Source: G020350405 sp964513655 (GTDB lineage: Bacteria; Planctomycetota; Phycisphaerae; Sedimentisphaerales; Anaerobacaceae). From it: a DNA stretch of 31,868 bases. Below are positions 15,308 to 24,358 of the stretch, piece after piece. The translations under genes were made by a program, and so were the position numbers. Below the pieces are notes generated by a model. That model saw only the letters and a list, made by a program, of their open reading frames with translations, ran no database searches and had not been told where the DNA came from. Within the stretch, counting starts at the first letter, position 1. Every line of letters begins with the position of its first letter. The stretch spans positions 1-31,868 of the forward strand of contig CAZENQ010000035.1 in NCBI GenBank assembly GCA_964513655.1. The letters run 5' to 3'.

Positions 15308-18300
15308 TTATTTTAGCTCGGACAAATGCGCTTGGGCCCAGAGGTGATTTACATTTAATTCGAGGGCCTGCTCGAACTGTTCTTTTGCTTTCTTTGTTTT
15401 GCCTTTGCCGAGGTATCCGAGGCCGATTACGTAATAGGCGTCGGCAAGACGAACTTGTCTGGTTTGGCGCTCGCCGAACTTAGCGAAGAAGTCCATGGTG
15501 ACATCTTCGGTGAGTTTTTCCTGTCCGTCAGCAATCAACCGGTCGAATATTTCTGCGGCCTCCTGTTTTCGGCCGAGTCTGCCCAGGGCCAGGGCCTGGT
15601 AGTATTGGGTTTGCGGCCAGTTTGAAGTTCTCTGCTGGTTGGCAGATTTTTCGTAGAATCTTTTAGCTTTTTGGTCATTGCCCAAAGCTTCGTAGGCCGT
15701 TGCGACAAAATAGTTGACCTGGGGGGCGTGACTATCGTTTCTGGGTCTTCCGACTTCGAGGTTTTCCGGATATTCGCCTGCGGCGAGGTAGTCCTGGAGG
15801 GCATGGTTGTATTTTTTGTTTTTGAATTTTTCGGCGCCTCTAAGCAGATAAGCACCGACGTAGACATCGTGGACTTCACCGCCGCCCTCCCGGGTGTGGA
15901 AATGGTGGTCTGTGAGAAATTGGATGGCGTCATCATATCGGCCGACCTGCACAAGAAGCATAATTTCGCGAAGGAGGCTGTCATCTCGCTGGATTACGGT
16001 CTGGTGGTTTTTATCCAATAGTGCGAGTCTTTTTTGAGGAGAGAGCCCCCCTGCCTCATAAAGTACGTCAAGCTCGGCGTAGAGTCTGGGGTCTTTAGGG
16101 TCGGAGTTAACGGCCTTTTCATAATTGGCGATTGCTTTTTCAATGTTGTCTTGTGTTCTGTAGTAGGCCCAGCCGAGATTTCGATGGACGGTGGCGAACT
16201 TGTCATCGAGCTGAGCGGATTTTCCCCAGGCTTTGATTGCGTTTTCGGGCTGGCTGTCGTAGAGGAGGTTGCCGAGATAATACCAAGCGCGGGCGTCTGA
16301 TGGATTATGGCGTATGGCGCTATTTAGGACGTCGATGGACTCGGCGCGGTGTGGGAAGCAATAATCGGGCGGCATTTTGGCTGCCAGTGAGTAGTATTTT
16401 GAGGCATTTTGGTTGTCGCCTTTTTGCTGATAGAAGTAGCCGAGATAATAATAGACAAGAGGGTACGTGCTGAGGGATTTATTGTGAGTTTCGAGAGAGC
16501 GCGAGAGTACTTCTATCGCTTCGTTCCAGCGGGCGAGATTGGCGTAGTCGACGGCGAGTTCGAGATAGGACTGAACGTCATCTCGCATTTTTGTCTTGAG
16601 GTCGTTAAGTATTTCATCGGTTTTTGTTTTGGAGCCGGTGATGGATTCGATAAGGTACAGTTCATTGATTGCCCAGAAATCGAGGGGGTCGGTGTTGAGG
16701 ACTTTCGAGAGTACTTCTCGGGCTTGTCGAATCTGTCCTAAGTTTCTAAGTATGACGGTTTTTGTATCAATGGCTTTGGTGTTTAGTTGGTTTGTGGCGA
16801 GTGAGCGATTGATGTGGTCAAGGGCGGTTTTGAGGTCTTGTTTGATGCAGGAGATTTCGGCGAGTTGGTAATAAGCGGCGCTGTGGAAGGTATAGTCCCA
16901 GGTTGCTTTATAGAAGTTTTCGTAGGCGGTGTCGAGCTTTCCCTGTGCTTTTAGTGCGAGGCCGAGCTGATAGTATGCCTCGTTGTTTCTTGGTGAGGTG
17001 TAGTTGTAAGAGGTTCTTTCGATGGCGCGAGTTAGTTTTTCCTCGGCTTTTACAAAAAGTCCGCGTTTGTTGTAATCGATGCCGAGGGCTGTATTGACGC
17101 GGGAGTCGTTGGGGTCTCTTCTCAGGGCCTCCTGGTAATACGCATACGGGTCGAGGGTCGGGTTGTGGAACTGCTCGATGCGGAGGGCCGTTAGGTAGAG
17201 CTGTTCGACTGTGTTGATGTCCTCGGGTGGGGGCGGTGGTTTAACAACATCGGGTAGGTTCGGGTCATATTTGTTCTCGACGGGTTTGTATGAGATGAGC
17301 TGCTGGTTTTCCGCGGATATGAGCGAGGCCTTTAGGTCGGTTTGCCTGACGCCGGGAGGCAGAGCAACTTCCTTTAGGAATGGTTTGTCGGGGGCTATAT
17401 TTATTTGTTGTTCGAAGATTGGCTGGTCGTTTGCGGAGAGCTGGACGCGGGCGTTCGGATATTGTGAGGTAGTGTTGAAACCAATTTTGACAGTGTTTTC
17501 GGCGGAGAGTTCGAGGTTTACGGCGGCGTTGAGGTTTGCGTTTTTTACAGCACCTATTTCTCGAATGGGGTACCAGTACTGAGTGAAGGTTTTGACTTCG
17601 TAAGGTTTTATCCAGCTATAGTCGGGCTGGTTGTCGGAGTAGGCGCCAACCATAAGCTCGGCATACGGGCCATCGGTTTCGGTGAGTATTCTGTCCCACA
17701 TTTGTCCTTGCGGGCCGGGGCTCCACTCCCATAACTTTGCACCGGTGACTATGTGGTGGTTAGCAACGTGAATCACACCGGCCTTTTTTCCGTGGTCGTA
17801 TCCGCCAGAAAAGTCCTCCTTGAGGTCCCAGGCAAAGAATGAAGTTGGCTTGGGATGGTTCTTCCACCAGGTGACGTCGATGCCGCTTGTGTAATCGGCG
17901 CGATTGTAGCGTTCATATGAAATCGGCCAGTGTGAGAACTGGTTTTTGGCGTGGAATGTTGCGAAGTCGGTGCTTGGTGGGAAGATGACCTGATAGTCGG
18001 GATTTGCGTGGACGGCGACGTTGGCCCAGTACAAAAACGAGTGTGGAAAGGATGTGCGATTGAAAATCGTGACCTTTACTTCGAGGCAGGACTTATCAGG
18101 GTAGAGGGTGGCGGCAATTGTCCATTTCATACGGTGTCGTCGTTCAGTTTCTGCGAGCCAGATGGTTTTGCTGCCGTCGGAGTTTTCGATGAGTGTGTAA
18201 TCGACGGGCATGAAGGTTGTTGCCCTGTGGTGGTGGATGACGCACCATTCGATTCCGCCTGAAATCCAGGCACCGAGCATTCCTATAAGGGCGGGTTTTA

Positions 18301-18682
18301 TGACGTGCTGGCGATAGAAGAAGTCGTAGTTGTTGGTTTTGTCGAGGGCGGAGAAGAGCCGGCCGCCTAATTCGGGTAAGAAGCAGATTTTTACATAGTC
18401 GTTCTCGAGATAAAGGGCGTTGTAGGTTTTGTCTTCACGGGTGTCGGTCAACTTGTCCTGAAATGGATAAGGGTAGATGGATTTTTTTGCTCCCTGATAG
18501 ACCTCGCCTTTGTAGAAGATTGGGTTTCGGTCGGGCGGGGCCACCAAGTAAGTTGGTATTACGAGAGGTTCGGCCCAGAGCTTTACAGATGGGCTGTTGG
18601 CTTTAGCTGTTGGACAATTAAGCAAAAGCATCATCAGCAATAAAACTATTGACGAGATATAAATTTTGGTTACGATTTTCAT
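15308..18682 (-). CDS. DUF5107 protein with extended TPR array
   Basis: A 1124-residue exported protein. Residues 1-28 form a Sec signal peptide (cut after AKA). Residues about 34-390 match DUF5107, a galactose-mutarotase-like beta-sandwich often found beside glycoside hydrolases (LPELGGRLFSALDKTNNYDFFYRQ, ISGGIEWCVIHHHR, EWSPGPQGQMWDRILTETDGPYAELMVGAYSDNQPDYSWI). A short beta domain (about 391-485) and a Pro-rich linker PPPPPED follow, then many tetratricopeptide repeats up to the end (YYQEALRRDPNDSRVNTALG, AWYYLGNLLYDSQPENAIKAWGKSAQ, YYVIGLGYLGKGKTKKAKEQFEQALE). The role is probably glycan binding or processing in the periplasm; a catalytic activity cannot be claimed. No ribosome site is obvious before ATG 18682. 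It sits between sulfatase and xylanase. Confidence 0.88.
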   Translation of the reverse strand: MKIVTKIYISSIVLLLMMLLLNCPTAKANSPSVKLWAEPLVIPTYLVAPPDRNPIFYKGEVYQGAKKSIYPYPFQDKLTDTREDKTYNALYLENDYVKICFLPELGGRLFSALDKTNNYDFFYRQHVIKPALIGMLGAWISGGIEWCVIHHHRATTFMPVDYTLIENSDGSKTIWLAETERRHRMKWTIAATLYPDKSCLEVKVTIFNRTSFPHSFLYWANVAVHANPDYQVIFPPSTDFATFHAKNQFSHWPISYERYNRADYTSGIDVTWWKNHPKPTSFFAWDLKEDFSGGYDHGKKAGVIHVANHHIVTGAKLWEWSPGPQGQMWDRILTETDGPYAELMVGAYSDNQPDYSWIKPYEVKTFTQYWYPIREIGAVKNANLNAAVNLELSAENTVKIGFNTTSQYPNARVQLSANDQPIFEQQINIAPDKPFLKEVALPPGVRQTDLKASLISAENQQLISYKPVENKYDPNLPDVVKPPPPPEDINTVEQLYLTALRIEQFHNPTLDPYAYYQEALRRDPNDSRVNTALGIDYNKRGLFVKAEEKLTRAIERTSYNYTSPRNNEAYYQLGLALKAQGKLDTAYENFYKATWDYTFHSAAYYQLAEISCIKQDLKTALDHINRSLATNQLNTKAIDTKTVILRNLGQIRQAREVLSKVLNTDPLDFWAINELYLIESITGSKTKTDEILNDLKTKMRDDVQSYLELAVDYANLARWNEAIEVLSRSLETHNKSLSTYPLVYYYLGYFYQQKGDNQNASKYYSLAAKMPPDYCFPHRAESIDVLNSAIRHNPSDARAWYYLGNLLYDSQPENAIKAWGKSAQLDDKFATVHRNLGWAYYRTQDNIEKAIANYEKAVNSDPKDPRLYAELDVLYEAGGLSPQKRLALLDKNHQTVIQRDDSLLREIMLLVQVGRYDDAIQFLTDHHFHTREGGGEVHDVYVGAYLLRGAEKFKNKKYNHALQDYLAAGEYPENLEVGRPRNDSHAPQVNYFVATAYEALGNDQKAKRFYEKSANQQRTSNWPQTQYYQALALGRLGRKQEAAEIFDRLIADGQEKLTEDVTMDFFAKFGERQTRQVRLADAYYVIGLGYLGKGKTKKAKEQFEQALELNVNHLWAQAHLSELK

Positions 18683-18774
18683 TGGACTGAGTTTACATTG
18701 GTATCGCGTGTCTGTCTACGTGCATTTTATGTTCCGGGTGTTCTGTTGTTTGGTGTAGTTTTTGGCTTTGGGTG

Positions 18775-20229
18775 TTATTCGGGTTTTGGCTTTGGCATGC
18801 GGGCGCGGACGGATTTTCTCCAGATGTGGAGCATTTCGCGAAGCTGGGCGGTTTTTTGTGGCATTTTTTTGGCAAGGTTATGTTTTTCGCTGACATCATC
18901 TTTGAGGTTATACAATTCGACGTGGTTGTCTTCGTAGAATTCGATGAATTTGTAATTTCCTGCGCGTACCGCCCCGCCGGGTCTGCTGCCGCTTCCGTGG
19001 TAATGCGGGTAGTGCCAGTAGATTGCGTTTCGGTCGAGCTTGCCGGTGCCGGTCAGCAGAGGTACGAGGCTGAGGCCGTCAATATGTTGGTGGGGTCTGA
19101 GTGGCAAGGAAGCCATCTGGAGCATAGTGGGATAGAAGTCTGTGCTGGTTACGGGCTCGTTACAAACGCTGGCTGGTTTGACTTTAGCCGGCCATTTGAT
19201 AATCATGGGTACGCGTATGCCACCCTCGTAGAGCCAGCCCTTGCCCGCCCTTAGCGGCAGGTTGGATGTGGGGATGTTCCGGGATTTTCTTGTAGACAAG
19301 CCGCCGTTGTCGGACATAAAGATTACAGCAGTGTTGCCGGCTAAGCCCAGGTCCTTGAGCCTGTTCATCACACGGCCAATACTTTCGTCGGTGGTTTGAA
19401 GCATGGCGGCATAGACGGGATGGTCTTGGATTTGCCTGGTCATTATATTGTCACCTTCGGGGAGGTAATGTGGTCCGTCGGCCGGGGGGAGTTTTTCGGC
19501 CTTGCTTGTGTATTTATCGATGAGGTGTTTCTTGGCCTGGATGGGTGTGTGTACGGCATAGTACGAGAGGTACAGGAAGAAGGATTTATTTGAGTTTTGA
19601 TCGATGAATTTAAGGGCTTCATCGGTGAGTCGGTCGGTGAGATATTCGCCATCGGGGCCATCCTGAAGTTTCGGATTTCCATAGGGGCTAAAATATCCAT
19701 CCCAGGGATGGCCGGCACGCCATCCGCCCTTATTGACATTGAAGCCCTGGTTTTCGGGGTAATATTTTTCTTCTTCACCAAGGTGCCATTTGCCCACGAA
19801 GCAGGTGGCGTAACCAGCCTTTTTGAGTACCTCAGTGGTTGTGAGCTCTTGCAAAGGCATTTGTCGGATGTATTCGGGTGAACTTAGTTTGCCGCGTGCA
19901 TGCCATTTATCCGGTCCGGTCCAATCTGTCAGATTTATTCTTGCAGGATATTTGCCGGTGAGGATAGAAGCGCGTGTTGGTGAGCAGACGGGACAGGCAG
20001 CGTAGGCGTTTGTGAAGCGCATGCCTCCGGCGGCGAGTCTGTCGATGTTGGGTGTTTCGTAAAAGGTGCTGCCGTAACAGCTGGCGTCGGTCCAGCCCAT
20101 GTCGTCAATGAGAATGAAGACGAAATTGAGTTTTTTCTTTTGCGGCTCGGGGGTGGCGAGAAAACAGCCTGGTATTAGAGTCAGTGCGCCGGTACCTGCG
20201 GAGAGTTTTAGGAAATCACGTCGGTTCAT
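18775..20229 (-). CDS. Type I sulfatase, Tat-exported
   Basis: A 484-residue arylsulfatase-family enzyme that removes sulfate esters from glycans or related substrates. The activation motif C82-S-P84-T-R86 (CSPTRASILTG) provides the Cys converted to formylglycine. Metal-site residues are seen in ILIDDMGWTD (D42, D43) and VIFMSDNGG, with GKWHLGE also typical. The leader MNRRDFLKLSAGTGAL is a Tat signal continuing to IPGC (residues 19-22), a possible lipobox. AAAGGAC lies just before the ATG. No formylglycine-generating enzyme or anaerobic sulfatase maturase is in this window, so activation depends on a gene elsewhere. It is the first gene of block B, 92 bases from the DUF5107 gene; the natural substrate is unknown. 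Confidence 0.94.
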   Translation of the reverse strand: MNRRDFLKLSAGTGALTLIPGCFLATPEPQKKKLNFVFILIDDMGWTDASCYGSTFYETPNIDRLAAGGMRFTNAYAACPVCSPTRASILTGKYPARINLTDWTGPDKWHARGKLSSPEYIRQMPLQELTTTEVLKKAGYATCFVGKWHLGEEEKYYPENQGFNVNKGGWRAGHPWDGYFSPYGNPKLQDGPDGEYLTDRLTDEALKFIDQNSNKSFFLYLSYYAVHTPIQAKKHLIDKYTSKAEKLPPADGPHYLPEGDNIMTRQIQDHPVYAAMLQTTDESIGRVMNRLKDLGLAGNTAVIFMSDNGGLSTRKSRNIPTSNLPLRAGKGWLYEGGIRVPMIIKWPAKVKPASVCNEPVTSTDFYPTMLQMASLPLRPHQHIDGLSLVPLLTGTGKLDRNAIYWHYPHYHGSGSRPGGAVRAGNYKFIEFYEDNHVELYNLKDDVSEKHNLAKKMPQKTAQLREMLHIWRKSVRARMPKPKPE

Positions 20230-20265
20230 GACATCGTCCTTTTATGCAAGTTTAGAGATATCTTG

Positions 20266-20295
20266 TCGGCCGGGCCTGTCCTGCCGATTTTTTTT
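20266..20295 (+). terminator. Terminator-like hairpin with T8, + strand orientation
   Basis: tcggc (20266-20270) pairs with gccga (20283-20287) around a 12-base loop and is followed directly by eight T (20288-20295). It is oriented on the + strand while both neighbours run on the - strand, so it would only stop antisense transcription into the helicase gene. Confidence 0.3.
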
Positions 20296-20325
20296 GTACC
20301 GAGAGAGGTATATTTTAACTGTTTG

Positions 20326-22455
20326 TCAGGCGTTTTCAATTATTTCGAGTTTGGCATATCTTAGCATGAGTGATTTTGTTTGTCCTGAAGTGAATTTGAC
20401 GACGACGACACTGTTTTGGCCCATGTCGATGAATTCTTTTACGGTTCCGAGGCCGAATATTTTGTGTCGAATCATCTGGTTGGGGGCGAATTGGGGGATG
20501 TCCTGGCTGGGATCGTCATCATAGCAGTAATCATTGTCGGCGGGGGTTTGGGTGAAGTCGATTCCGAGCTCGAAGAGGAACGGCGAGGGTATTGTTCGGA
20601 GCACTTGGCCGCGTATAGTGCGGTACTTAGCGTAGCTTACATTCAGGGCTGTCTTGGTGCGTGTTATACCGACGAAGAAGAGCCTTCGTTCTTCTTCCAT
20701 CTGGTCATTGTCGTCGTCGGAACTGGTTCTTTCGTGTGGCAGCAGGCCGTCTTCTGCGCCGACGATGAAAACGTTTTCAAATTCGAGACCTTTTGCGCAG
20801 TGGAGGGTCATCAAAGCGACGCGTTCTGTGGATGAGTCGTAGACGTCGACGTCGCTGAAGAGCGATATTTGCTGAAGGTAGTCGAGCAGTGAAGGTTCTT
20901 CTGCCTGCTGGTCGTACTGAGCGGCGGCACTTATCAGCTCGTTGACGTTTTCGACTGCGTTTTTACCGTCCGGGGCGGCGTCCTTGAGGGATTTTTCCAA
21001 TCCAGATTCGGTGAAGATGCGCTCGGCCAGCGGTGCGACGTGGCCGGTCGAATCTTTCTTGAACTGCTCAATCATTTTGACGAAAGAGGCGATTTTGGTT
21101 TTTGGGGCTTTTGAGAGAGAGTCGAGGTGCTCAGCTTTTTTGAGGGCATCGAAGAGGGTAATGTTGTGCGAAACGGCATAAGTACGGACCTTGTCGATAG
21201 TTGTCTTTCCGATGCCGCGGGCAGGAGTGTTGATGATTCGCAAGAGTGCGATTTCGTCGTTTGGGTTGACGAGGATTTTTAAGTAGGCAAGGAGGTCTCT
21301 TATTTCCTTTCTGCTGTAGAATTCGACGCCGCGTACAATCTGGTAAGGAATTTTGTTTTTGATAAACGCTTCTTCGAGTACTCTGCTCATAGAATTAACA
21401 CGGTAGAACACGGCCATATCTTTTGTGGAGGCGCCTTGTTCGGTCATTTCTTTGATTTGCTGTGCGAGTCCCTGTGCCTCCTCGATTTCATCGTCGAAGG
21501 GACTTATGACAATGTCTTTGCCGGGGGGCATTGTTGGGATGAGCTTTTTTGGTTTTCGTTTTTGGTTGGCCGCAATCAGATTATCAGCAACTTCAAGGAT
21601 GTTGGGGGTGCTTCGGAAGTTTTCCTCAAGTTTGACGACGGTGGCATCGGGCCAATCCTTTTCAAATGCAAGTATGTTTCTGATGTCGGCTCCGCGCCAT
21701 CCATAGATGGACTGGTCGGGGTCTCCGGTGGCGCAGATATTGCCATGCGTTGAGGCGAGGGACCCGGCTATATTGTACTGGGCGTGGTTGGTGTCCTGAT
21801 ATTCGTCGATGAGCAGGAATTTGAAGCGGTTTCCAAGCTCTGCGCATACATCGGGACAGTTATGCAGCATAAAAGCGGTTTTGAAGAGCAGGTCGTCGAA
21901 ATCGAGTGCATTTGCTTCGGTCAGTATGGTTTGATAACTGGCGTAAACTTTGGCCAATGTTTTAGAGAAGAAATCATCTGCCTGCGTTTTAAAGGAGTCA
22001 ACGTCTATGAGGTTGTTTTTCAAGGTCGATACGGCTTCGAGCATTCGTGCGGGCGGGAAATTTGTGGTATCAAGCTCGCAATTTTTGACGGCCTGCTTGA
22101 TACATTTTTTCTGGTCGGCGTCATCATAGACGCTGAAGTTCGGGTGTATACCCGCTTTTGGTGCATATTGGCGAAGGATTCTGACGCACAGAGAGTGAAA
22201 GGTACTGATATGTGCATCGGCGGAGGCGCCAAGGGTGCCTGCCCTTTGTCGCATTTCGTCCGCGGCCTTGTTGGTGAATGTTATCGCGCATATATTGCAG
22301 GGCCGGATGCCTGAATCGATAAGCGCTGCGATTCGGTGTGTGATAACGCGGGTCTTGCCGCTGCCCGGGCCGGCGAGGATGAGCAACGGTCCTTCGATGT
22401 GGAAAACAGCTTTTTTCTGCGAAGGTGTCAGTTGTTGCGAGAGTATGTCGTGCAT
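20326..22455 (-). CDS. pcrA: PcrA/UvrD-type ATP-dependent DNA helicase
   Basis: Superfamily 1A 3'-5' DNA helicase acting in repair, replication restart or plasmid replication. The 709-residue protein has all SF1 motifs: Q motif LTPSQKKAV (Q13), Walker A AGPGSGKT (28-35), TFTNKAADEM, LLIDEYQDTN (217-222 DEYQDT), GDPDQSIYGWRGAD (244-257), LEENFRS, VALMTLHCAKGLEFENVFIVG, and VGITRTK. The C-terminal tail with GLGTVKEF...VVVKFTSGQTKSL is the Tudor-like domain found in PcrA and UvrD. The length is close to PcrA of Gram-positives. Start ATG 22455 lacks a clear ribosome site and lies 19 bases after the TPR-like membrane gene, so it may be the last gene of block A. Confidence 0.93.
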   Translation of the reverse strand: MHDILSQQLTPSQKKAVFHIEGPLLILAGPGSGKTRVITHRIAALIDSGIRPCNICAITFTNKAADEMRQRAGTLGASADAHISTFHSLCVRILRQYAPKAGIHPNFSVYDDADQKKCIKQAVKNCELDTTNFPPARMLEAVSTLKNNLIDVDSFKTQADDFFSKTLAKVYASYQTILTEANALDFDDLLFKTAFMLHNCPDVCAELGNRFKFLLIDEYQDTNHAQYNIAGSLASTHGNICATGDPDQSIYGWRGADIRNILAFEKDWPDATVVKLEENFRSTPNILEVADNLIAANQKRKPKKLIPTMPPGKDIVISPFDDEIEEAQGLAQQIKEMTEQGASTKDMAVFYRVNSMSRVLEEAFIKNKIPYQIVRGVEFYSRKEIRDLLAYLKILVNPNDEIALLRIINTPARGIGKTTIDKVRTYAVSHNITLFDALKKAEHLDSLSKAPKTKIASFVKMIEQFKKDSTGHVAPLAERIFTESGLEKSLKDAAPDGKNAVENVNELISAAAQYDQQAEEPSLLDYLQQISLFSDVDVYDSSTERVALMTLHCAKGLEFENVFIVGAEDGLLPHERTSSDDDNDQMEEERRLFFVGITRTKTALNVSYAKYRTIRGQVLRTIPSPFLFELGIDFTQTPADNDYCYDDDPSQDIPQFAPNQMIRHKIFGLGTVKEFIDMGQNSVVVVKFTSGQTKSLMLRYAKLEIIENA

Positions 22456-22474
22456 AACAGGAGCAGGTTGTGTG

Positions 22475-24289
22475 TCATTGCGCTTGTTCTTTTTCTTTTA
22501 ATTGTTTCTGTAACTTTTCTTCCTGGCGTTCCAACTGCTTGGCGAGGTCGGGCCTTTCAACTCTTATGCGTCCGCGGAGGCTGAGTCTGAGGTTGAGTGG
22601 GTATCGCTGGTCGTTAAGGAAATCAATAAGTGCGAGGTATCTGAGCAACTTAAGGTCAGGCAGGTCGATTCTGTTTTCATCCAAGTATGCCTTCTGGTAA
22701 TGGTTGTGAACTTCTTCTGCCATTTTTTCTCTGCCGAACGCCTCATCGTCATCGTGTATGGCGTATCTGAAGTAAGCTTCGCGCAACATCAGCTGCACAA
22801 TTTCTTTTGCATTGTTTAAGCCTATATTCCGAAGTTCTTCGCGAAGTCGGTTTTTTACAAAGATGATAAAGGGTACATTGACGTCGTCGGATGGATATAA
22901 CTTTCTCAACTGGTTGTAAATTTTTTGGGCCTGGGGGGTATGTCCCGCCTGATAGAAGGAGAACAAGGCGTTTCTGAGAAAGTTTCTGTGGCCGATTTTG
23001 AGGGATTCGTAGCTGCCAAACGTGCCGATGTCGGTGTATTTGTCTATTCTTGTCAACCAGCTTTTGTTGACGGATTCAAACATTCTCAAGTCCTGTCGCA
23101 GGAATACTTCCTTTGTTGGGCGTTTACTGGTGTCCTCCTTAACGAACGTTCCAGCTCTGTAGGGGATATAAGTGGGTTCCTGGGCAAGCTTTTCGGGGGG
23201 CAGGTCATAGACAAATATTTTTCCGTTTCGAAAGAGGGTCTGCAGACTGTGGTTTACTATACGGTCGGTATTGATTTCCGCTGTAGAGAATTCCTCTTTG
23301 CCGGCTACTTGCAGGCCTCTGAGGGCCCAGTAAACTGCGTGGGTGTTTGGGTGTCGCCAGTCGAGAGGCAGATGTTTGTTTGGGTCATTGAGGTCGACAG
23401 GGCCATAGGTTTGGTTCAGCCGCTGCATGAGGGCGGGGTCCAGTTTCCAGGTATTACGCAACTGGTAGGCTTTGGCGAAGATGTCAAGCTTTCGGAGTGC
23501 ATTTGTGCCTCTGAAGTTGTCTATTGTGTTGATGGCCTGCGGATTGAATCTGCCCGGGTTTTGCCTCAGGGATAAGTAGTTACTCGCAAAACGGTCATTA
23601 TCTGCAAAGGCTTTGTCAGCGGCTTTTAAGGCGGTCATTATCCGGGCGATGTTAGGGTCTGTTGTAACCTGCCGGAAGTCTGTTGGTGCATGGACAAGCG
23701 CGTTGAAATACTGGTTATCTGCCGGGCCGAGCAGGGGTTCCATGGCCAAAACAAGCTGCAGCTTGTAATATTTATGTACATCATCTGATACGGAGCCCAT
23801 TTTGTGCTGAAATATTCTGGCAAGTTCGTGATAGAGGCCGATGCTTTTGGGATTGAGGGGGATGCCCTTGTCGCGCAGCAGTTCATAGCCGTTTTTTACC
23901 CATCGGTATCGTTCGTCCGGCTGAGACGCGGGTATGGCGACGGAGATGTTATAAGCCATATTCCAGGCGTGGAACTGCCAGACGGATGCGAAACGGGGCT
24001 GCAAAGTGGTTATCCATTCTGCGAGCTGTTTTGCGTCGAAGAACTGGCCCTGCTCCTTTAGTCTGTCGGCCCTGAGCCACAATACGTCGACGACCAGACC
24101 GCGAAAAGCACCCATTGCGACGGTCGCGAATGCCAGTGAAGGCGGGGCATTTTCGAGAGGCTCGTTGCTTATCAGTCTCATTTGCCGTCGCTGAGAATTT
24201 ATGAAATCAAGTTTCGTGCCTGCAATGATAAGTAGAGCGAGGGCAAGGACGATACAGACGAAGCAAATTATTGTGTCGCGCAAACGCAT
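22475..24289 (-). CDS. Membrane-anchored TPR-like protein of unknown function
   Basis: A 604-residue protein with one N-terminal membrane helix (residues about 7-24, basic start MRLRD) and a large, probably periplasmic, helical body. Residues 60-118 hold a well-conserved-looking block: GLVVDVLWLRADRLKEQGQ, then LQPRFASVWQFHAWNMAYNI, with the spacing of tetratricopeptide helices. Later segments (GLYHELARIFQHKMG, YWALRGLQVAGKEEF) are also helical. The last 30 residues are Lys/Glu/Gln-rich and likely coiled coil. No known enzyme motif is seen. It follows the ABC ATPase and permease genes by 69 bases, which suggests a partner of that exporter. No family name can be given. Confidence 0.7.
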   Translation of the reverse strand: MRLRDTIICFVCIVLALALLIIAGTKLDFINSQRRQMRLISNEPLENAPPSLAFATVAMGAFRGLVVDVLWLRADRLKEQGQFFDAKQLAEWITTLQPRFASVWQFHAWNMAYNISVAIPASQPDERYRWVKNGYELLRDKGIPLNPKSIGLYHELARIFQHKMGSVSDDVHKYYKLQLVLAMEPLLGPADNQYFNALVHAPTDFRQVTTDPNIARIMTALKAADKAFADNDRFASNYLSLRQNPGRFNPQAINTIDNFRGTNALRKLDIFAKAYQLRNTWKLDPALMQRLNQTYGPVDLNDPNKHLPLDWRHPNTHAVYWALRGLQVAGKEEFSTAEINTDRIVNHSLQTLFRNGKIFVYDLPPEKLAQEPTYIPYRAGTFVKEDTSKRPTKEVFLRQDLRMFESVNKSWLTRIDKYTDIGTFGSYESLKIGHRNFLRNALFSFYQAGHTPQAQKIYNQLRKLYPSDDVNVPFIIFVKNRLREELRNIGLNNAKEIVQLMLREAYFRYAIHDDDEAFGREKMAEEVHNHYQKAYLDENRIDLPDLKLLRYLALIDFLNDQRYPLNLRLSLRGRIRVERPDLAKQLERQEEKLQKQLKEKEQAQ

Positions 24290-24358
24290 AGGCAGAATAA
24301 GGCACTGAAGGCCAACTGGTACAACTTAAGGTCTTTAGTTTTATGTTTTTCGTGTTTT

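Noticed and set aside
20266..20295. Hairpin plus T-run considered as the terminator of the helicase operon
   Set aside because: The T-run follows the stem only on the + strand; on the - strand, where the helicase is transcribed, no T-run follows.
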